NCBI GenBank assembly: GCA_002794735.1
Contig: NBAZ01000001.1
Location: forward strand, 2,976,001-3,040,000
Direction of reading: 5' to 3'
Origin: Pyrrhoderma lamaoense
Taxonomy: Eukaryota > Basidiomycota > Agaricomycetes > Hymenochaetales > Hymenochaetaceae
DNA: 64,000 nucleotides
The translations under genes were made by a program, and so were the position numbers. Under the pieces are notes generated by a model that was not told the origin of the DNA, did not search any database, and saw only the letters and a program-made list of their open reading frames with translations. Positions 13,121-25,257 of the stretch are shown here, in pieces. Each line of letters starts with the position of its first letter. Within the stretch, counting starts at the first letter, position 1.

Positions 13121-14481
13121 CTAGAAGTATCCACCATCAATGTCACGACTTCTCTGTAGTCGGTTTGACTTGCGACCGAATAGTCCCTCAGCTAATAATG
13201 AGAGGGAAAAAGTTAGTAAGCTGATAGTATACACAGGTTCGGGGAACGAACACTCATGGACAGGACACACCCTCTTCGCAAACAAATGCTTGGTTGGGAA
13301 AGTGGGGGATTAATCAGTCTGACGTACCGGATGGGCTTGAGTTCGACCAGGGCGCTCAACCTCGTTCCCGTACCACTTTGATTATAATAATCATCCGCAT
13401 AGCCGTGAGGTGTCGGCTGGGGATCATGAGTATAGGCAGTAGGATAAGTAAAACCACGTTCATCAGCTGATCCGTGGCGACTCGCGTATGTATTTTGACG
13501 CTGAGGATAATTTGAAGCTCCTGGAGCTTCAGTATGGATAGAACGAGCTTCCTGTTGCTGCTTCTCCGCAAGAATGGTTGAGACACTTGTTTCGCTCTCA
13601 TTGCGCGCATGCCCACGGTTCAGCGGTACACGAGCGGCCTCATCATCCAGTGATGGTCGTGCATCCCATGGATCCGCTCGATTCGCTAACGGAATACCAC
13701 TTTCAAACCCTGTAACAGAGTACAGTGATTTATAGTTCTCATGATCAAGGCGTTGACCTGTCCCATACGATGAAATCACAGTGTAAAGATAGAACTATAA
13801 TTGGATAAAAATAGTGCATATAGTTATGAGATGCGTGGGTGAGGAGTGGGAAATTTATCGGCTAACCTGCATAATGGCCAGAACAACCCAAAGACCGCCC
13901 ATCAAACCGACGTCAACCCAAGTGAAAATATTGCACAGCGTTTTCCCCTCGTCCGCTGTTGTTGAAGAACTTGACGAATCATCATCGGTGAAAAATTCGT
14001 CTTCACAATCAGAAACAGCAGTATTGTGCCTTGTTGCCGAAACAATGACCAAGCGAGAGCAACAGAAAATGCTGCAGTTGTAACTAGGATATGGAGAGTT
14101 GTGTACCTGCGGAATAGGATAGGCTTCTCCTGAATGGGTGCGCAGTAAGCGGCATAAGCTGTTGTCGCCACTAGGATGTAAATTGAGTACGAACCTTAAA
14201 TACGCCCAAGAACCCGAAAAGTTGCACACCACAACCCACAAAGCAGATTATAGCCAAAAGTAATTTTGCAAAACTTGGTACAGATGCACCAACGACTGAA
14301 AATAGTTGAAATGAGTGAGCAGGAATATATCACAAGAGCATTGATAAAACAACGCACTGTCAGGGGTTGCAAGAGCTAGTACGGCAACCAACAAGGCAAG
14401 AACAAACTGTTCGGCGAGAGTAGCATAGATGCCTGCGTTCATCACCGGGATGGCGCAACAACAGTAATCTCTAGGCTTCAT
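13121..14481 (-). CDS. MARVEL-like four-TM membrane protein
   Basis: Predicted four-helix membrane protein of the fungal MARVEL-like type, with a cytosolic tail. Exons read on the minus strand are 14481-14358, 14295-14195, 14129-13867 and 13794-13328. A last exon near 13200-13121 is tentative, because its phase does not join cleanly. TM segments are visible as AIPVMNAGIYATLAEQFVLA, SFAKLLLAIICFVGCGVQLF, TTLHILVTTAAFSVALAW and WVDVGLMGGLWVVLAIMQ. Between TM3 and TM4 lies an acidic/Ser loop (DCEDEFFTDDDSSSSS). The tail is polar, rich in Gln, Tyr and Asp. A G is missing near 14048 (expected ALAWVIVSATRHN). The cellular role is unknown; family members are linked to membrane domains and tetraspan traffic. 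Confidence 0.72.
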
Positions 14482-15104
14482 GATTTTGCTTTGAGTTTAT
14501 CCAAATTCAGGTACTTATTAGTTCTTATGCAACTCCTGAGAAATGGATTCTAGTTTTAGAGAGCCCTTCTTGCCTGTGGAGTCAAATCAAGAGTAAGGCA
14601 GAGTCGTGAGCTCGTTGAAGAGACAGATGAAGAGGTGATATCGATGGTTGAGGACAAGTTTAATATAATACTGCGCTGCGGCCAAGTATGTGCGAAGGAG
14701 GCAGTACGCTTTCATAATAATTACCGTGACCAAAGAGATTTCCAAATCTGGGGTATCACTTTTCCGCCACCGTAACTATTCACTATATAAAACGAATATT
14801 AACTAAGTCATTTCTTATCTTTAACCTCTCGATGATACATAAAGCTGAGTAACTAGAGTTACTAAGAGTATGTACTGATTCTGAGTCGTTATAAAAGAGA
14901 CGGATTTCAGGACACTCATTAATTTGATATATACTTGATGCCTGATGTGTTAGATTTCCAGTATAATAGAGATGCTAATAGCCAAGTATGTATACAGTTG
15001 TAAGATGAAGTAAAAGTACGCCAGGCAGAGATCGAGAAAAGGGGAATATAGGATATAAAAAGTCCCGTACATCCTGATAATCATCAGACAGACTAAGAAT
15101 TTAC
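14482..15104. other. Gap between two minus-strand genes
   Basis: Holds the promoter of the MARVEL gene and the 3' end of the NPC2-like gene. The NPC2-like frame stays open to about 14950, so some of this may be its last exon or UTR. Nothing else is seen. Confidence 0.35.
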
Positions 15105-15857
15105 CAGATATGGGGAACTTCGGGCGGAAATCAACACTCAAATCCGTACAGACGAGGTTTTCATCTGCATTTGTATAACCTCGAACTTGAACTATGAATT
15201 TAGCTATATCACTCATATGTCAGAATGTTATAAAAGTCAAGACCGGTCATAGAGAATCATACCACGAGGTATCTCTTTCGGAAGAGCAACCGTCTGTTCC
15301 ACTACATATTCTCCCTCTTCCACTGGGCACTGGACATCAGTGCCTGCTTTTTCACTACAGCTTATCATGAGAAACTGTAGTTGGTGGTACGCATATGCAC
15401 TAAGGACTTACGCTTCCTCACATAAATCGAACCGCTTTTCCAAAAGCTTCACTACACCAATTTTAACAAGTACATCGGCATAGGCGCCTTCCTACATTGT
15501 GTTTGAAATGAGTTCCAGACACTAGAAGGTGGTGCTTCAAGAAACAAACCTCAATCAATTCTTGAGCAACAGCCTTTACAGTGACGGTCATGTCTTGGCC
15601 CGGTTTAGGGGGATCCGGTGACACAACGATTGATTTGATTTGTAGAGGATCGGATGCCTCACCTGAGTCATCGATACATAGTTATTCTAAAACTCTTCAT
15701 AATGATACTACGCACCACAATCTTTCCAATCCCAACCTTCCTGTGTCCTGATGGGCGTATCTTCGACTTGCAGCTCCACGCCATTTTCTTGTAAAACAGA
15801 TGCTCCAAAGGCACAAAGAGGAGCGATGGTAGCTACTAATAGTTTGAGGAATTTCAT
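15105..15857 (-). CDS. NPC2: NPC2-type ML-domain lipid transfer protein
   Basis: Secreted/vacuolar ML-domain protein (phosphatidylglycerol/phosphatidylinositol or sterol transfer). Exons are 15857-15716, 15662-15550, 15491-15412, 15360-15263 and 15203-15105, about 177 aa. The signal peptide is MKFLKLLVATIAPLCAFG. The ML core reads GWDWKDCGEASDPLQIKSI, VSPDPPKPGQDMTVTVKA, GAYADVLVKIGVVKLLEKRF and DLCEEACSEKAGTDVQCPVE, then GEYVVEQTVALPKEIPRAKF and VRGYTNADENLVCTDLSV. The cysteine pattern (WKDC, DLCEEAC, VQCP, LVCTD) fits NPC2 disulfides. The 3' end is unsettled: a donor at 15104 or read-through to about 14950 are both possible. Known NPC2 proteins bind sterol in the vacuole lumen. Confidence 0.82.
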
Positions 15858-16528
15858 GGTCGTCACTGGTCTCAAAAAGTCGTCTCGCTCGTCGTTGACG
15901 TCTAGGTCTTGCCAGTGAACGAAAGCAAGTGCCGGACAGGTATCTAAATTCGGAAGGCTCGTGACCTATAACACCGCCACATATGCTCTTTTCTGGTAAC
16001 ATTACTAATCATACTCCCTTGTATATTTTTCTGTGCTTCGTGTGCTACTTATTTATCTATTACTGTCTTTATCAGTACAGCTAACACCGAATTGGACATG
16101 TTTTTCGGTTCCATGAATGTTCAATCAAGTTTTTGCTCAAGCCTGGGTATCGCCGGCTTCCATGCAAATCCTGAGGTTCTAGTCTTGTTTAGTTATAATC
16201 AGTTCTATTGATCACGCCTCTTATAATAGAAATTATACGTTCGATTGCACTTTTGGGCCAATGATAGTCTTAAGAAATGACCATTTCATATTCCATAGAA
16301 GATTGGGGCTGGAGTGATCCTTCCTGTCAGATCAAAACGAAGCGCTGAACCATGAACTTACTCCTGACAGGAAAATTCATCTACCGACGTCCACCTGTAA
16401 TTGGACATTCGCTACTGGTATTTAACCCGTCTGTTCCTATAATCCACTAATGCACTGTCAGTCTGTCACTTTCGTCGACCATCTACTTCTGGCTTGAAAT
16501 CTGGACTACTTAAGTCGGCGACGCTAAC
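15858..16528. other. Divergent promoter region
   Basis: Lies between the NPC2-like gene (-) and the DUF2235 gene (+). No gene is seen. A minus-strand ORF at 15697-16002 overlaps NPC2 exon 1 in another frame and is not supported. Confidence 0.4.
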
Positions 16529-18664
16529 ATGGTGCTCAGTGAAAGTTCACCCACTCCGGAGTCTCCGTCAGATTTCCAAACTGTAGCAGAAGCTCAGATG
16601 CAGGTTGCCGAATCTAATTCTACATTCTTTCCCTCAATTAATTTTAGAGCTCAAAGAGCTCACACCAAGGAACTGAGCCTTGACACAGAATATAAGGGGA
16701 CTATCATTCCGCCAAGTTCGAAAGCAAGGCACAAGCATCGTACCCTCGTACTCTGTTTTGATGGGACTGGTGATCAATTCGACAATGACAACTCGAATGT
16801 AGTCAACTTTTTCTCTATGCTAGCAAAAGGTCAAAGCAAGCAACAGCTTGTATACTACCAAGTAGGTGTAAATAGTTCACTAGTTGTATCCGATAACGCT
16901 TAAATACTACTTTCAGGCTGGGATTGGTACATATACAATTCCTAATATTGCCTCCCCCTGGACTTCCAAAATGCGAAAGACGATTGACATGATGTTCGGA
17001 ACTAGTCTTAATCATCATGTCATGGGCGGGTATGAATTTCTAATGCAAAACTGTTCGTGATCTACATTCTGTTCCCAGACGTCACACTGAATTAACAGAA
17101 TAAAACCAGATAAACGAGGTGATCGTATTTGTATCTTTGGGTTTTCTCGTGGGGCATATACAGCCAGAGCCTTAGCAGGAATGATTGAAAAGGTAGGCCT
17201 ACTTCCTGCTGGAAATCATCAACAAGTCCCTTTTGCATATAAGATGTATATGAAAGACGATGAAGATGGTAAGCGATATGTGCGGCCTTTTGTAACAGTT
17301 CTCTGATTTTTTGAATAGGATGGAAACAAAGTTGTTTATTTGTAAGACGAAATCCTCTTGAACTACTTCTTTCGGATGTCTCTAACAACTCTTTAGAAGA
17401 AGGCATTTTCTATGGATGTAGATATCGAATTTGTCGGGGTTTGGTATAGTACCAATTAATATTTCTGCTATTACCCTGTGCTCATTTGCATTGTTAGGGA
17501 TACGGTGGACTCTGTTGGTATCTTTCCGAGACATGTTCCCTTTACGAAGAAGAATACCTGCGTCAAGACTTTCAGGCATGCTATTTCTCTCGACGAGCAT
17601 CGAGTCAAGTTCAAAGCAAGTCTTTTCGATAAAGCTGTCACTTCAGAGTCCCAAAATTCCGATTTCTCCTATACACCGTTTTCTCAGCATCGTACAAACT
17701 GGAGAAAGCGGTTTTCTCGTAAGAACAAAGGAGCAGAGGCCTTGGAAAGGATTGAAAAAGAATTCGAGAAGAACCCCGTGTTCTTGAAGGAAATTAATAA
17801 ATCAGTCAAAGAGGATAAATATAACAAGTCTAGCAAGCTTCAGGAAAAATATACTGACAAGACGAAGAAAACAAATGTGCTTGAAGTATGGTTTTCAGGA
17901 TGTCATACAGGTTCGAACCTCTTTTGAGATCTATTATGACTATACACAAAACTAATACTCGACGAAATAGATGTTGGAGGTGGTTCCGTTCCAAATGAAA
18001 CTCGCTATGCTCTTGCACGAATCCCCTTCGTTGGATGATTCGTCAATGCTTCTTAGCGGGTAGCGGGATTCAATTCCAAGCCGATCGTTTACATGAGATA
18101 GGACTTGATCCTGCGTCTCTGTATCCCATCGTTCAACCTCGTCCGGAGCCTCTGCCAGTGTCATCTGTTGTGTCCAAGCAAGGTTTGAAAGAAACCAAGA
18201 AGGCGCTCAAGAATGGCTCATTTGAACATTCGCACGTCTGTTCAGAATGCCCGCCACTAAGTCCTGTACTTGACTCTGGTTCAGATGGGAGTGGAAGTGG
18301 CTATGAAAGGTCTATTTCCAAGGGGATTAATGCCCAGACTAAGATTGCGGCTGCTAATGAGGAACACGAGGAGCTTCACGATGCTCTGTCCCCAGTTTTT
18401 GACCAATTGGCTTTGCGTCGAGGATGGTGGATACTGGAGCTTTTGCCGCTAGTACACAGATATGAATTGACCGATGGAAACAGCGTGAAGGTCGTCTCTG
18501 TGAATGCAGGTCGGTCCCGTAAAGTACCACAGCAGAAACGTGATGGAATTCATGTTCACCGTTCCGTTAAAATGCGGATGGAGGCAGAGGCTTTAGCCTT
18601 AGGCTCGGTGAATAAATATATTCCTCGAGTCAAGTTCGAGTGTGAACCCACTTGGGTTGATTAA
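16529..18664 (+). CDS. Tle1-like hydrolase (DUF2235)
   Basis: Alpha/beta hydrolase of the DUF2235 group, related to the Tle1 phospholipase catalytic domain. The sequence shows the N-terminal block RTLVLCFDGTGDQFDNDNSN, then AGIGTYTIP, HVMGGYEFLMQN and the nucleophile motif GFSRGAYTARALAGMI (G-x-S-x-G). It continues with VDIEFVGVWDTVDSVG, HAISLDEHRVKFKASLF and the C-terminal FSGCHTDVGGGSV, which supplies the catalytic His/Asp region. Exons include 16529-16861, 16917-17052, 17110-17268 and further small exons to 18664. A C is missing near 18023 (expected RIPLRWMIRQCFLAG). The C-terminal 200 residues are family-variable and include a Ser-rich stretch. The substrate is unknown. The protein has no signal peptide, so it is probably cytosolic. 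Such genes are multicopy in mushroom fungi. Confidence 0.85.
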
Positions 18665-18868
18665 CAACTTTGAATCAACTAAGGAATCAACTAACTATTA
18701 CAACTTTCTCCTTGTTCGTGTATCATATATTGTCTCCAGACTTTCCCGATCTGAAAACAGAAACTTTCGCATCATGGTACTCTGTAATATTATGATTTGA
18801 AATAGGCCTTTCCATTTAATATATTAAAAATAAGTTGTCTGACAAACTGTATATTTCAGGATTGAGGA

Positions 18869-21800
18869 TTAAAAAAGCTCTACTAGGCCGCGACGTGACG
18901 CAATCACTCCAACAACCTTGCTACTAAGATCTAATAGATCCCCACCTTCTGTCACAACCAAATCACCCTGAGAGTGGCTCGTGGATGTACACCTAGAAGA
19001 AACTCTGTATTTGTTGATGCTAGGGCGATGGCCTCAGCCTTAGATATCTTTCCTCCTGCTTCGATGTACGCCTAAGTTTTTAATGAAAGAACAGAGGTGT
19101 CGTGAGCTAAGTATATATATAGCACGATTATGAAATTGGAAGACACATACCCATGACACGTCAAATCTGGTATTTTGAGCTGCCCACCCTAAGATCTGGG
19201 ATGGCAGATCACCACCTGCAAGACCAAATCCAACTGTAACGTTATGCCTCAATAGATGTACAACAGCGCTTTCTTCTGATAACGGAGGTCCGGGAAGTCT
19301 AAGTAATGGAAGCATCGTCAGTGGGTGATATGATGCAAAATCTGGTACTGCCTACATTCTCCTCCGCGACCAGGACGCTGGGTACGGACGCACCGGGTTG
19401 AGAATGACCCCCACATTAGCCTCTCCAATTTCCTTTGCTAGTAGATGGGATTCAGTGGCTCCAGATAAAGTCATTCGTATGCTACTCTTGAACTTTCTTT
19501 CCACCTCATCCTTTAGCATGAGGAGGGATGCGATTTCATCCGCGCTGTGAACATCTACTACAAGAGGAAGCTCCCCCTAAATTCACTCTTCAGCTACTTG
19601 GATTTCATGATTATGGCAAGTCAATGTCACCTTTAAAACTTTATCAATCCAAAAGCCAAGATCTCCCTTCTGCTTCTGCGTTAGAATCCTACGCAAAGCG
19701 GCAATCTGAGTGCTGACACTAGGCTGTCTGCCTGCATCTATTGACACATGTAGTGCGGCTACATCTTGAATCACTGCACCTGGGGATACCTTATATGGTG
19801 CTCCTGTAGAGAAATGCACAGACAGCCCGGAGAAGAATCCGTAGGACCCCGGTGGTGTGATAGCAGATGTTATACCTGCTCGGTAAGCAAGTAAAGCGTT
19901 GCGTGTCGAGAATATCAAACCATCTGAGGCTCTTATCACTGATTCGTCACCACCGACGACTTGCGGGATGTCCTGAGTGAGGGCATCATAGACAGAACCG
20001 TCTACTGTTGAGTCTTCCATTCCAATTTCATCAAGACCAAGGTTACTTCCATAAGAAACGAGTCCGGGACTGATAGAGCCACCTTTAATATCTATATACG
20101 TGGTATTTACGGGAGTAAGATTCGGATCACAGGTCCTGTCTTTACATATAGACACTATCTCTCCGCTTCGGACAATTACAGTCGAAACTCCAGTAGTTAG
20201 TTCACTGAGAGAGATTGCATCAGGATTGCGTGTAAATACATTCTTGACATTAATAAACGCAATAGTGGAGTCTGATAAAGTCTTCTGAGCTTCTAATGGG
20301 GGAAGTCCTTCATATTCGAGTGTTTCTTTAGCAGCTTCATCAAAGTTGGGTGTAACAGGGGCTTTTTGTAGCAAGCTTGATTTCTCAACGATATGTGGAG
20401 ATGTCAACTGAGCTATTCCATCGATGAAAACTTGCTTTGGTGTTGCGCCTAGTTGCAAAGGGTGACTATCCCATATGACAATATCTAAAATACTTGTTAA
20501 TTCCCGGTCTATGCCCAAAATAGTGAATAATTTCCAGACCTGCATCATAGCCTTTGTATATGAATCTATCAGTTGAATAGTCAACAGTTTAGTAAAATCG
20601 AAAGTACCTTCACGGATATACCCGATTCGATGATCATAACCTAGAACTTCAGCGGCAGTACTCATGACCGATCTTAAAGCAATGTTTGCTGGCAGCCATA
20701 ATAATGTGCTTGTTGGGCTTCATGTAATAAGTATCTCGATACGATCGCAGCATCTGAATGAGATCACATTATTACTGAGAAGCATTCAAGAATTTTAGAA
20801 TCACATACGATCACTCTAACAATGATTTTGCTTATGTTAAAGCATCAGTGCGAGATTTCTATGTAACTCTCTCACCTTCATTACTACCCTCAGATCAGCA
20901 TCGTTTAGAATTCGAGGGGCAAAGACTGAATGCCTATATGCTTCACGTTTGTACCTGGAAAATGAAGCGAACATCGCGGAAGCCGGGGGAATATCTAGAT
21001 GGTAAACCCAGTAAGGAATAAAGCAGAGCAGACTCGAGGAAGCGATGAACATACTACCGTAAGCTCTTTTGAGTGCATCCGGAACAAGGTAAGTTTCGTG
21101 GGCGTGATGAAACGCTGCAATAGGAAATTTGAATTCGTTTGAAAGCTGGTGAAGGCATCATAATCAAGCTATTCAACACTTGGAATAGAAAACTAACTCG
21201 GACGAAATCGTCTAGATCAACGGCCTCGTAGCAATGTGTTTGGACCTTGTGAGCTGGTAAGAGAAGATACGTAGCACTATCAGTTTAATACACACTTTGA
21301 CTTTACCCCGAAGCACATCAACAGCAGCTTCCCATTGTAAATCTTCTGGGAATTTCGCAGGCGCAGTTAGTTGGCCGTTAAGAGCTTTGAAGCAAAATGA
21401 ATCCTGGGCTTCTTTGATTTCTTGGGCCTTAGCGTAACTACGATCATTGCTTATTTTATGTGATTAGGAATAGAGCAAAAGTTATAGCTACACACGCTGA
21501 GCGGAAGTTCCACATTGTATCCATGCGAGTCTGGCCATAGACACGGGCTGAAATTAGATTTGAGCCAGTTAATAAATTATACGAGAATAAAGAATTTACC
21601 AGGATTCTCCCCTTCAGAAGTAGGATTGTATATTTCAGTACGAGCATCAAGATCTATAGTGATAAGTACGACGTACCACAAGCATGTCTGACAGCTTACT
21701 TGTTACTAAGAAGTTACTGGATAATTTAGATAAACTATAACATACTTCATATGCCTCCACCTTGGTCTCAAAGTATAATCAACTTCGGAACCATTTAGAC

Positions 21801-22666
21801 CGTAGGGTGGTTCCAAAATCCAGGAAGAGGGCGTTCTCTCTTTCGTTGGGCGATGTTTGATAGCAAACCCTTGGCCACCTTATAAGATTGTATATTTATC
21901 AGACGTGAAGTATCTACCTAGATTATCTTAATTACCAATTGCGTTTGCAGAACCAGGAAGGATAAGGGAAGTTGTTAGCCCTCCTGCTATAGCTAATTCA
22001 ATGGCAGAGTCATGAGTATTTAAGCCATCGAGAGAGCGAAGCCAGGGCAAAATTGGACCCTTGAGTGAGTTTCCGTCACTTGCACCGCTAAGTTCCAAGG
22101 CCGATTGTACACCCATATGACTATGCACGTCAATAATACTAAAGAGTATATCAGCGGACGATCTATGCAAATAAGATAGAGACTCACCCAGGTGTAACCC
22201 AAGAGCCCTTCGCATCAATAATCTCAAGGTCTGTCCCTCTATATTCTACCGGAATTTCACCAATCCACTTTATGAGTCCACGGTCAAGAAGCACATCTCC
22301 TGAGATGATTTCTTCCCCATTTTGGTTCCCAGTCCAGATAGTAGCATTCAGTATGAGTACCGACGTTGTACCACTCACGAAACGATCCGACTCTGTTCTC
22401 TGATGGAAAGAGGAAGGAGGTCCAGGCTTTTCATCTAGGCTACGACAACGTGCGAGTACTTCTGGGGAAACAGATCGAAAAGAGCCGCGAGTTCTTGTCT
22501 CACGAAGGAAATAACTTCCAGTCAGTAAGTAAAATGCTACTGAAGCTAACACAAGCCCTAGTGCAATACGTCGATGCCCAAGTCTTCGATAAGGACGCGC
22601 ATCCTTGGCTGCAGGTATATAATTATTCATGTCATGCTGGGCTCTAGGATCCAATAATGACTTCAT
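18869..22666 (-). CDS. Membrane-anchored amidohydrolase family protein
   Basis: Large metal-dependent hydrolase of the amidohydrolase superfamily with one N-terminal TM anchor. The minus-strand ATG at 22666 begins MKSLLDPRAQ. The anchor is RIALGLVLASVAFYLLTGSY. A composite beta-domain follows (TSVLILNATIWTGNQNGEEI). The metal HxH is in IDVHSHMG near 22130. Later landmarks are QTHCYEAVDLDDF, FKFPIAAFHHAHETYLVP and the catalytic SDH, which spans a 7-nt exon at 20809-20815. The C-terminal half repeats a hydrolase-like pattern (AFINVKNVFT, GGSISPGLVSYGSNLGLDEI, LAYRAGITSAITPPGSYGFF) and ends GVIASRRGLVELF. Bases are missing near 20696 (expected YYGLPANIAL) and 18972. There are more than ten short introns. 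The substrate is unknown. Similar fungal proteins are annotated as amidohydrolase or carbohydrate esterase 9-like. Confidence 0.82.
20809..20815 (-). other. Seven-nucleotide microexon
   Basis: On the minus strand the 7 bases AGTGATC sit between an acceptor (gttag) and a donor (gtatgt). Splicing them in gives K-S-D-H-A-A, placing the conserved Asp and His of the amidohydrolase active site exactly in frame with both neighbours. Without this exon the catalytic residues would be absent. Confidence 0.7.
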
Positions 22667-22948
22667 CTGCACTTAGGCCCTTAAGAGATTTCGTAACTCA
22701 GAATTCAAGCCAGCGGATAGAGGGGTAAGACTATATAAACATATTCATCATTCGGTAGCAAAGAACAAACCTACCGATTGGATTTCCCAAGCTTCACCGT
22801 GATATCCCCATGACGCGTGAGCCTAATACAGAAAGTAGATCATATCAGATTATTCGGAGTTTAAGCCTTCAGCACTCATGCATATGACCATTGACCATCA
22901 ACAAGGATTCTCAGCCTCAAAATAACTCTGGTCTTCTCGACAAACATA
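22667..22948. promoter_or_regulatory. Short divergent promoter region
   Basis: A stretch of 282 bp separates the start codons of the amidohydrolase (-) and the helical protein gene (+). The two genes probably share a bidirectional promoter. No specific element is recognised. Confidence 0.4.
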
Positions 22949-23887
22949 ATGCTCTCTGATTTTGCAGACATGGAGCTGGAGGATGATGTGGTGTGCAATG
23001 CAAGAGAAGATCGTATCAAAGCTGCTTTTGCGAAAAGCAAACAAAGCTATGCCTCAGAACTAGTCTATACGGAGCCAGGGGTAAGATTTCAATTTACTCA
23101 TAACCATCTCTGTTAAAATATGAAACCGTCAGTGGTATGATCCTCCAGAGATTCCAGCACCTTCAAAACTTCACGTCAGAAATATAGATTATAGCTTAAA
23201 TAATATGTATCTCAAACACGAGTATAAAAGGGCACTTGAATTTGCACTTGCCCAACTCGCAGACGAAGAAGCATCTCCTGGTGGGGAAGGAAGAGAGTCC
23301 AGATTATTGACATAGCCATACGTTGCTCAATAAAGCTTGGTGACTTTACCTTAGCAAGTCAATTAGCGGATAAAACACAACAGAAGGTAGTTTCGGGATG
23401 AATCCCCATCCTAACTGAAAGCGTAATACTAAGTTAAGATAAAGTGGTCATCAAACGCAGGTTTAGCAGTGACAGCTACCGAAGCTTACATTGGTGCTTC
23501 TCGCCCAAGAGGTCTTAGTCATTTTTTCTATTCTACCTGAAACTGACCTCTTTTATAGACGCATTATCTTCAATTATTACTGCAATTTCGACCCGCAGTT
23601 CTTCAGGGCCCTTCATAACATATCTATATAGATCTTTAGAATCGCTTTCTAGGACATCTCTCAAAGACTCGACACCTGTTCAGAATATCTTATCAGTACT
23701 GCGCCCTCGGTTACCTCCTCGAGATCCATCGTACCTACTTCCGGAGGTTGACGTTGATACGTCTAGAGACTGGGTTTCCGCATGCGGAATATGCGGAGTC
23801 GAACAGCAGGTTCTTATTTCGATACTGAGCAGGAAACCTACAGATGAAGTAGAAGGAGATACTGGAAGAAGCGTAAAATCACTATAG
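22949..23887 (+). CDS. Small helical (TPR-like) hypothetical protein
   Basis: I cannot name the protein. Exon 1 is 22949-23080 (MLSDFADMELEDDVVCNARE). Exon 2 starts at 23133 with WYDPPEIPAPSKLHVRNIDY. The middle has paired helices resembling tetratricopeptide repeats: KHEYKRALEFALAQLADEE, IAIRCSIKLGDFTLASQLAD and LAVTATEAYIGASRPRDAL. The alternating A/L and small-residue pattern at turns supports this. Two further introns lie near 23387-23451 and 23512-23560. A C is missing near 23300: one frame ends RLLT-stop while the other continues QIIDIAIRCS. The stop taken is TAG at 23885. The C-terminal part (SACGICGVEQQ) has two Cys-Gly pairs. Function is unknown. Confidence 0.6.
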
Positions 23888-23930
23888 ATGCCGTTTTAGA
23901 CATATAGGACAGTATCCGGCATGGGTAGAC

Positions 23931-24878
23931 TCAGTTATCACTGGTGAGACACATATGCATGAACATCTCTACAATGAAAAGGTCTCTCGTAAACGTGCTT
24001 CCATCAACTCTAGTCCTCTTACCTACCCATGATGTTATATCTTCCTTCACAAAATTTTCCCGAGCATGTTATGCTTCGGGGACTACACGCAAAACACAGT
24101 CGATATTATCAGATTCCAGTTTCTTCACTAATTCTACTGAATCTAGGAGTAATTTGACCTTTTCTTCAAACCAAAAAGGATTAAAACATGACCGAGAAAA
24201 CGCTTACAATGAGGATTGTCGGTGGAAACAGGGAAGATCCAGCAATCAAAGGTGAGACTAAGGGATCCGCACGATCAACTTTTTGAGGCAAGTAACAGGA
24301 TCTGAATGTACGATGCAAGCTTTCAATAATGTAAAGCTACTCTCAGTCACTACACCGGTCCTTGTTAGATTGGTAGATGATGCCAAGCAATTACGGACTT
24401 ATATCAATTGGGAAAGATATTTTTGCCGCACGAAGTGCTGCGAATTTAGCAATATTTGCACCAGATAAAAATCCTCCAATAGTCACCTTGTCCAAATAAT
24501 ATGTCTCTAAGTCTGAAGTAACACATGATATAATGGACACTGCATCATCTATTGCAGCTGGAAAGGGATGCTCTGGATCTTTATAATAGTCTACATCCAA
24601 AATAGTGGGTCAAGGCTCATTGCCCAGTATGTACAGAGTTCGGCGTCTGAACCATGAACTGGAAAGACCAATGCACTACCATGAAAATTTATGTGCATAG
24701 GAGGAGGATACTCTAGTGTTGATGTTGGAGAGATCAAAAACATGAACCAGTATTGTTCTTCGAGATGACACCGGTAATCGCATGCTAATTTTCTGGAAGG
24801 ATGTATTGATATTGAGCTAGAAAGGATATCTACTCGAATATCTAATAGTTTCGTGATGCATAAGGTGATTATAAGCAA
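23931..24878 (-). pseudogene. Decayed alpha/beta hydrolase (fold-3 type)
   Basis: On the minus strand the reading resembles alpha/beta-hydrolase fold-3 esterases: PPPMHINFHGSALVFPVHGS (oxyanion region), LDVDYYKDPEHPFPAAIDDA, KVTIGGFLSGANIAKFAALR, DPLVSPLIAGSSLFPPTILI and a C-terminal LRVVPEA-stop-HAREN. Several features argue for decay. There is a frame break near 24607 and an in-frame TAA just before the presumed catalytic His near 24070. At the nucleophile elbow, the residue where related enzymes have Ser (GGFSSGAN) reads Leu (TTA). No clean start codon is visible. The break near 24607 could be assembly error, but the Leu and the TAA could not. Confidence 0.6.
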
Positions 24879-25257
24879 CGTCTATGCTGTGAGCAAGAAC
24901 TTTTCCAAAAAAATTGTTTCGTGAACTTAAAGTACACGACACGGCGGAATGTTGAGTGAAATATGAAAGTGATCCGTGGTCGGAAGTGTTACTAGTATTA
25001 CTTAATAAAAATGATATTCTCGCGGATACATATTTGACATCTAAAAATAGTGTGATGATCTGACACAGAATTTTAAATCGCCTTCATCTTCCGCGGGATG
25101 TTTAATAGAGCACTGCGATAGGTATTTTGAACGGCTACTTATCTTCGAAATTGGATATGCAACACTCACTTTTACCAGAGAATAGATGCTCAGGCAGCTA
25201 AAACTAATTTATATTCCTCACTGGTCGTTTCCGACTTTGTACATTACTCCTCTAAAC
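24879..25257. other. Divergent gap before DUS2
   Basis: About 380 bp without a gene. It holds the presumed DUS2 promoter and what may remain of the hydrolase 5' end. Confidence 0.35.

Noticed and set aside
15697..16002. Minus-strand ORF of 101 codons
   Set aside because: It overlaps NPC2 exon 1 in another frame and lacks the signal peptide and ML features seen in the correct frame.
17909..17920. tRNA T-loop-like ggttcgaacc
   Set aside because: It lies inside an intron of the DUF2235 gene. No acceptor stem, D-loop or anticodon arm can be built around it.
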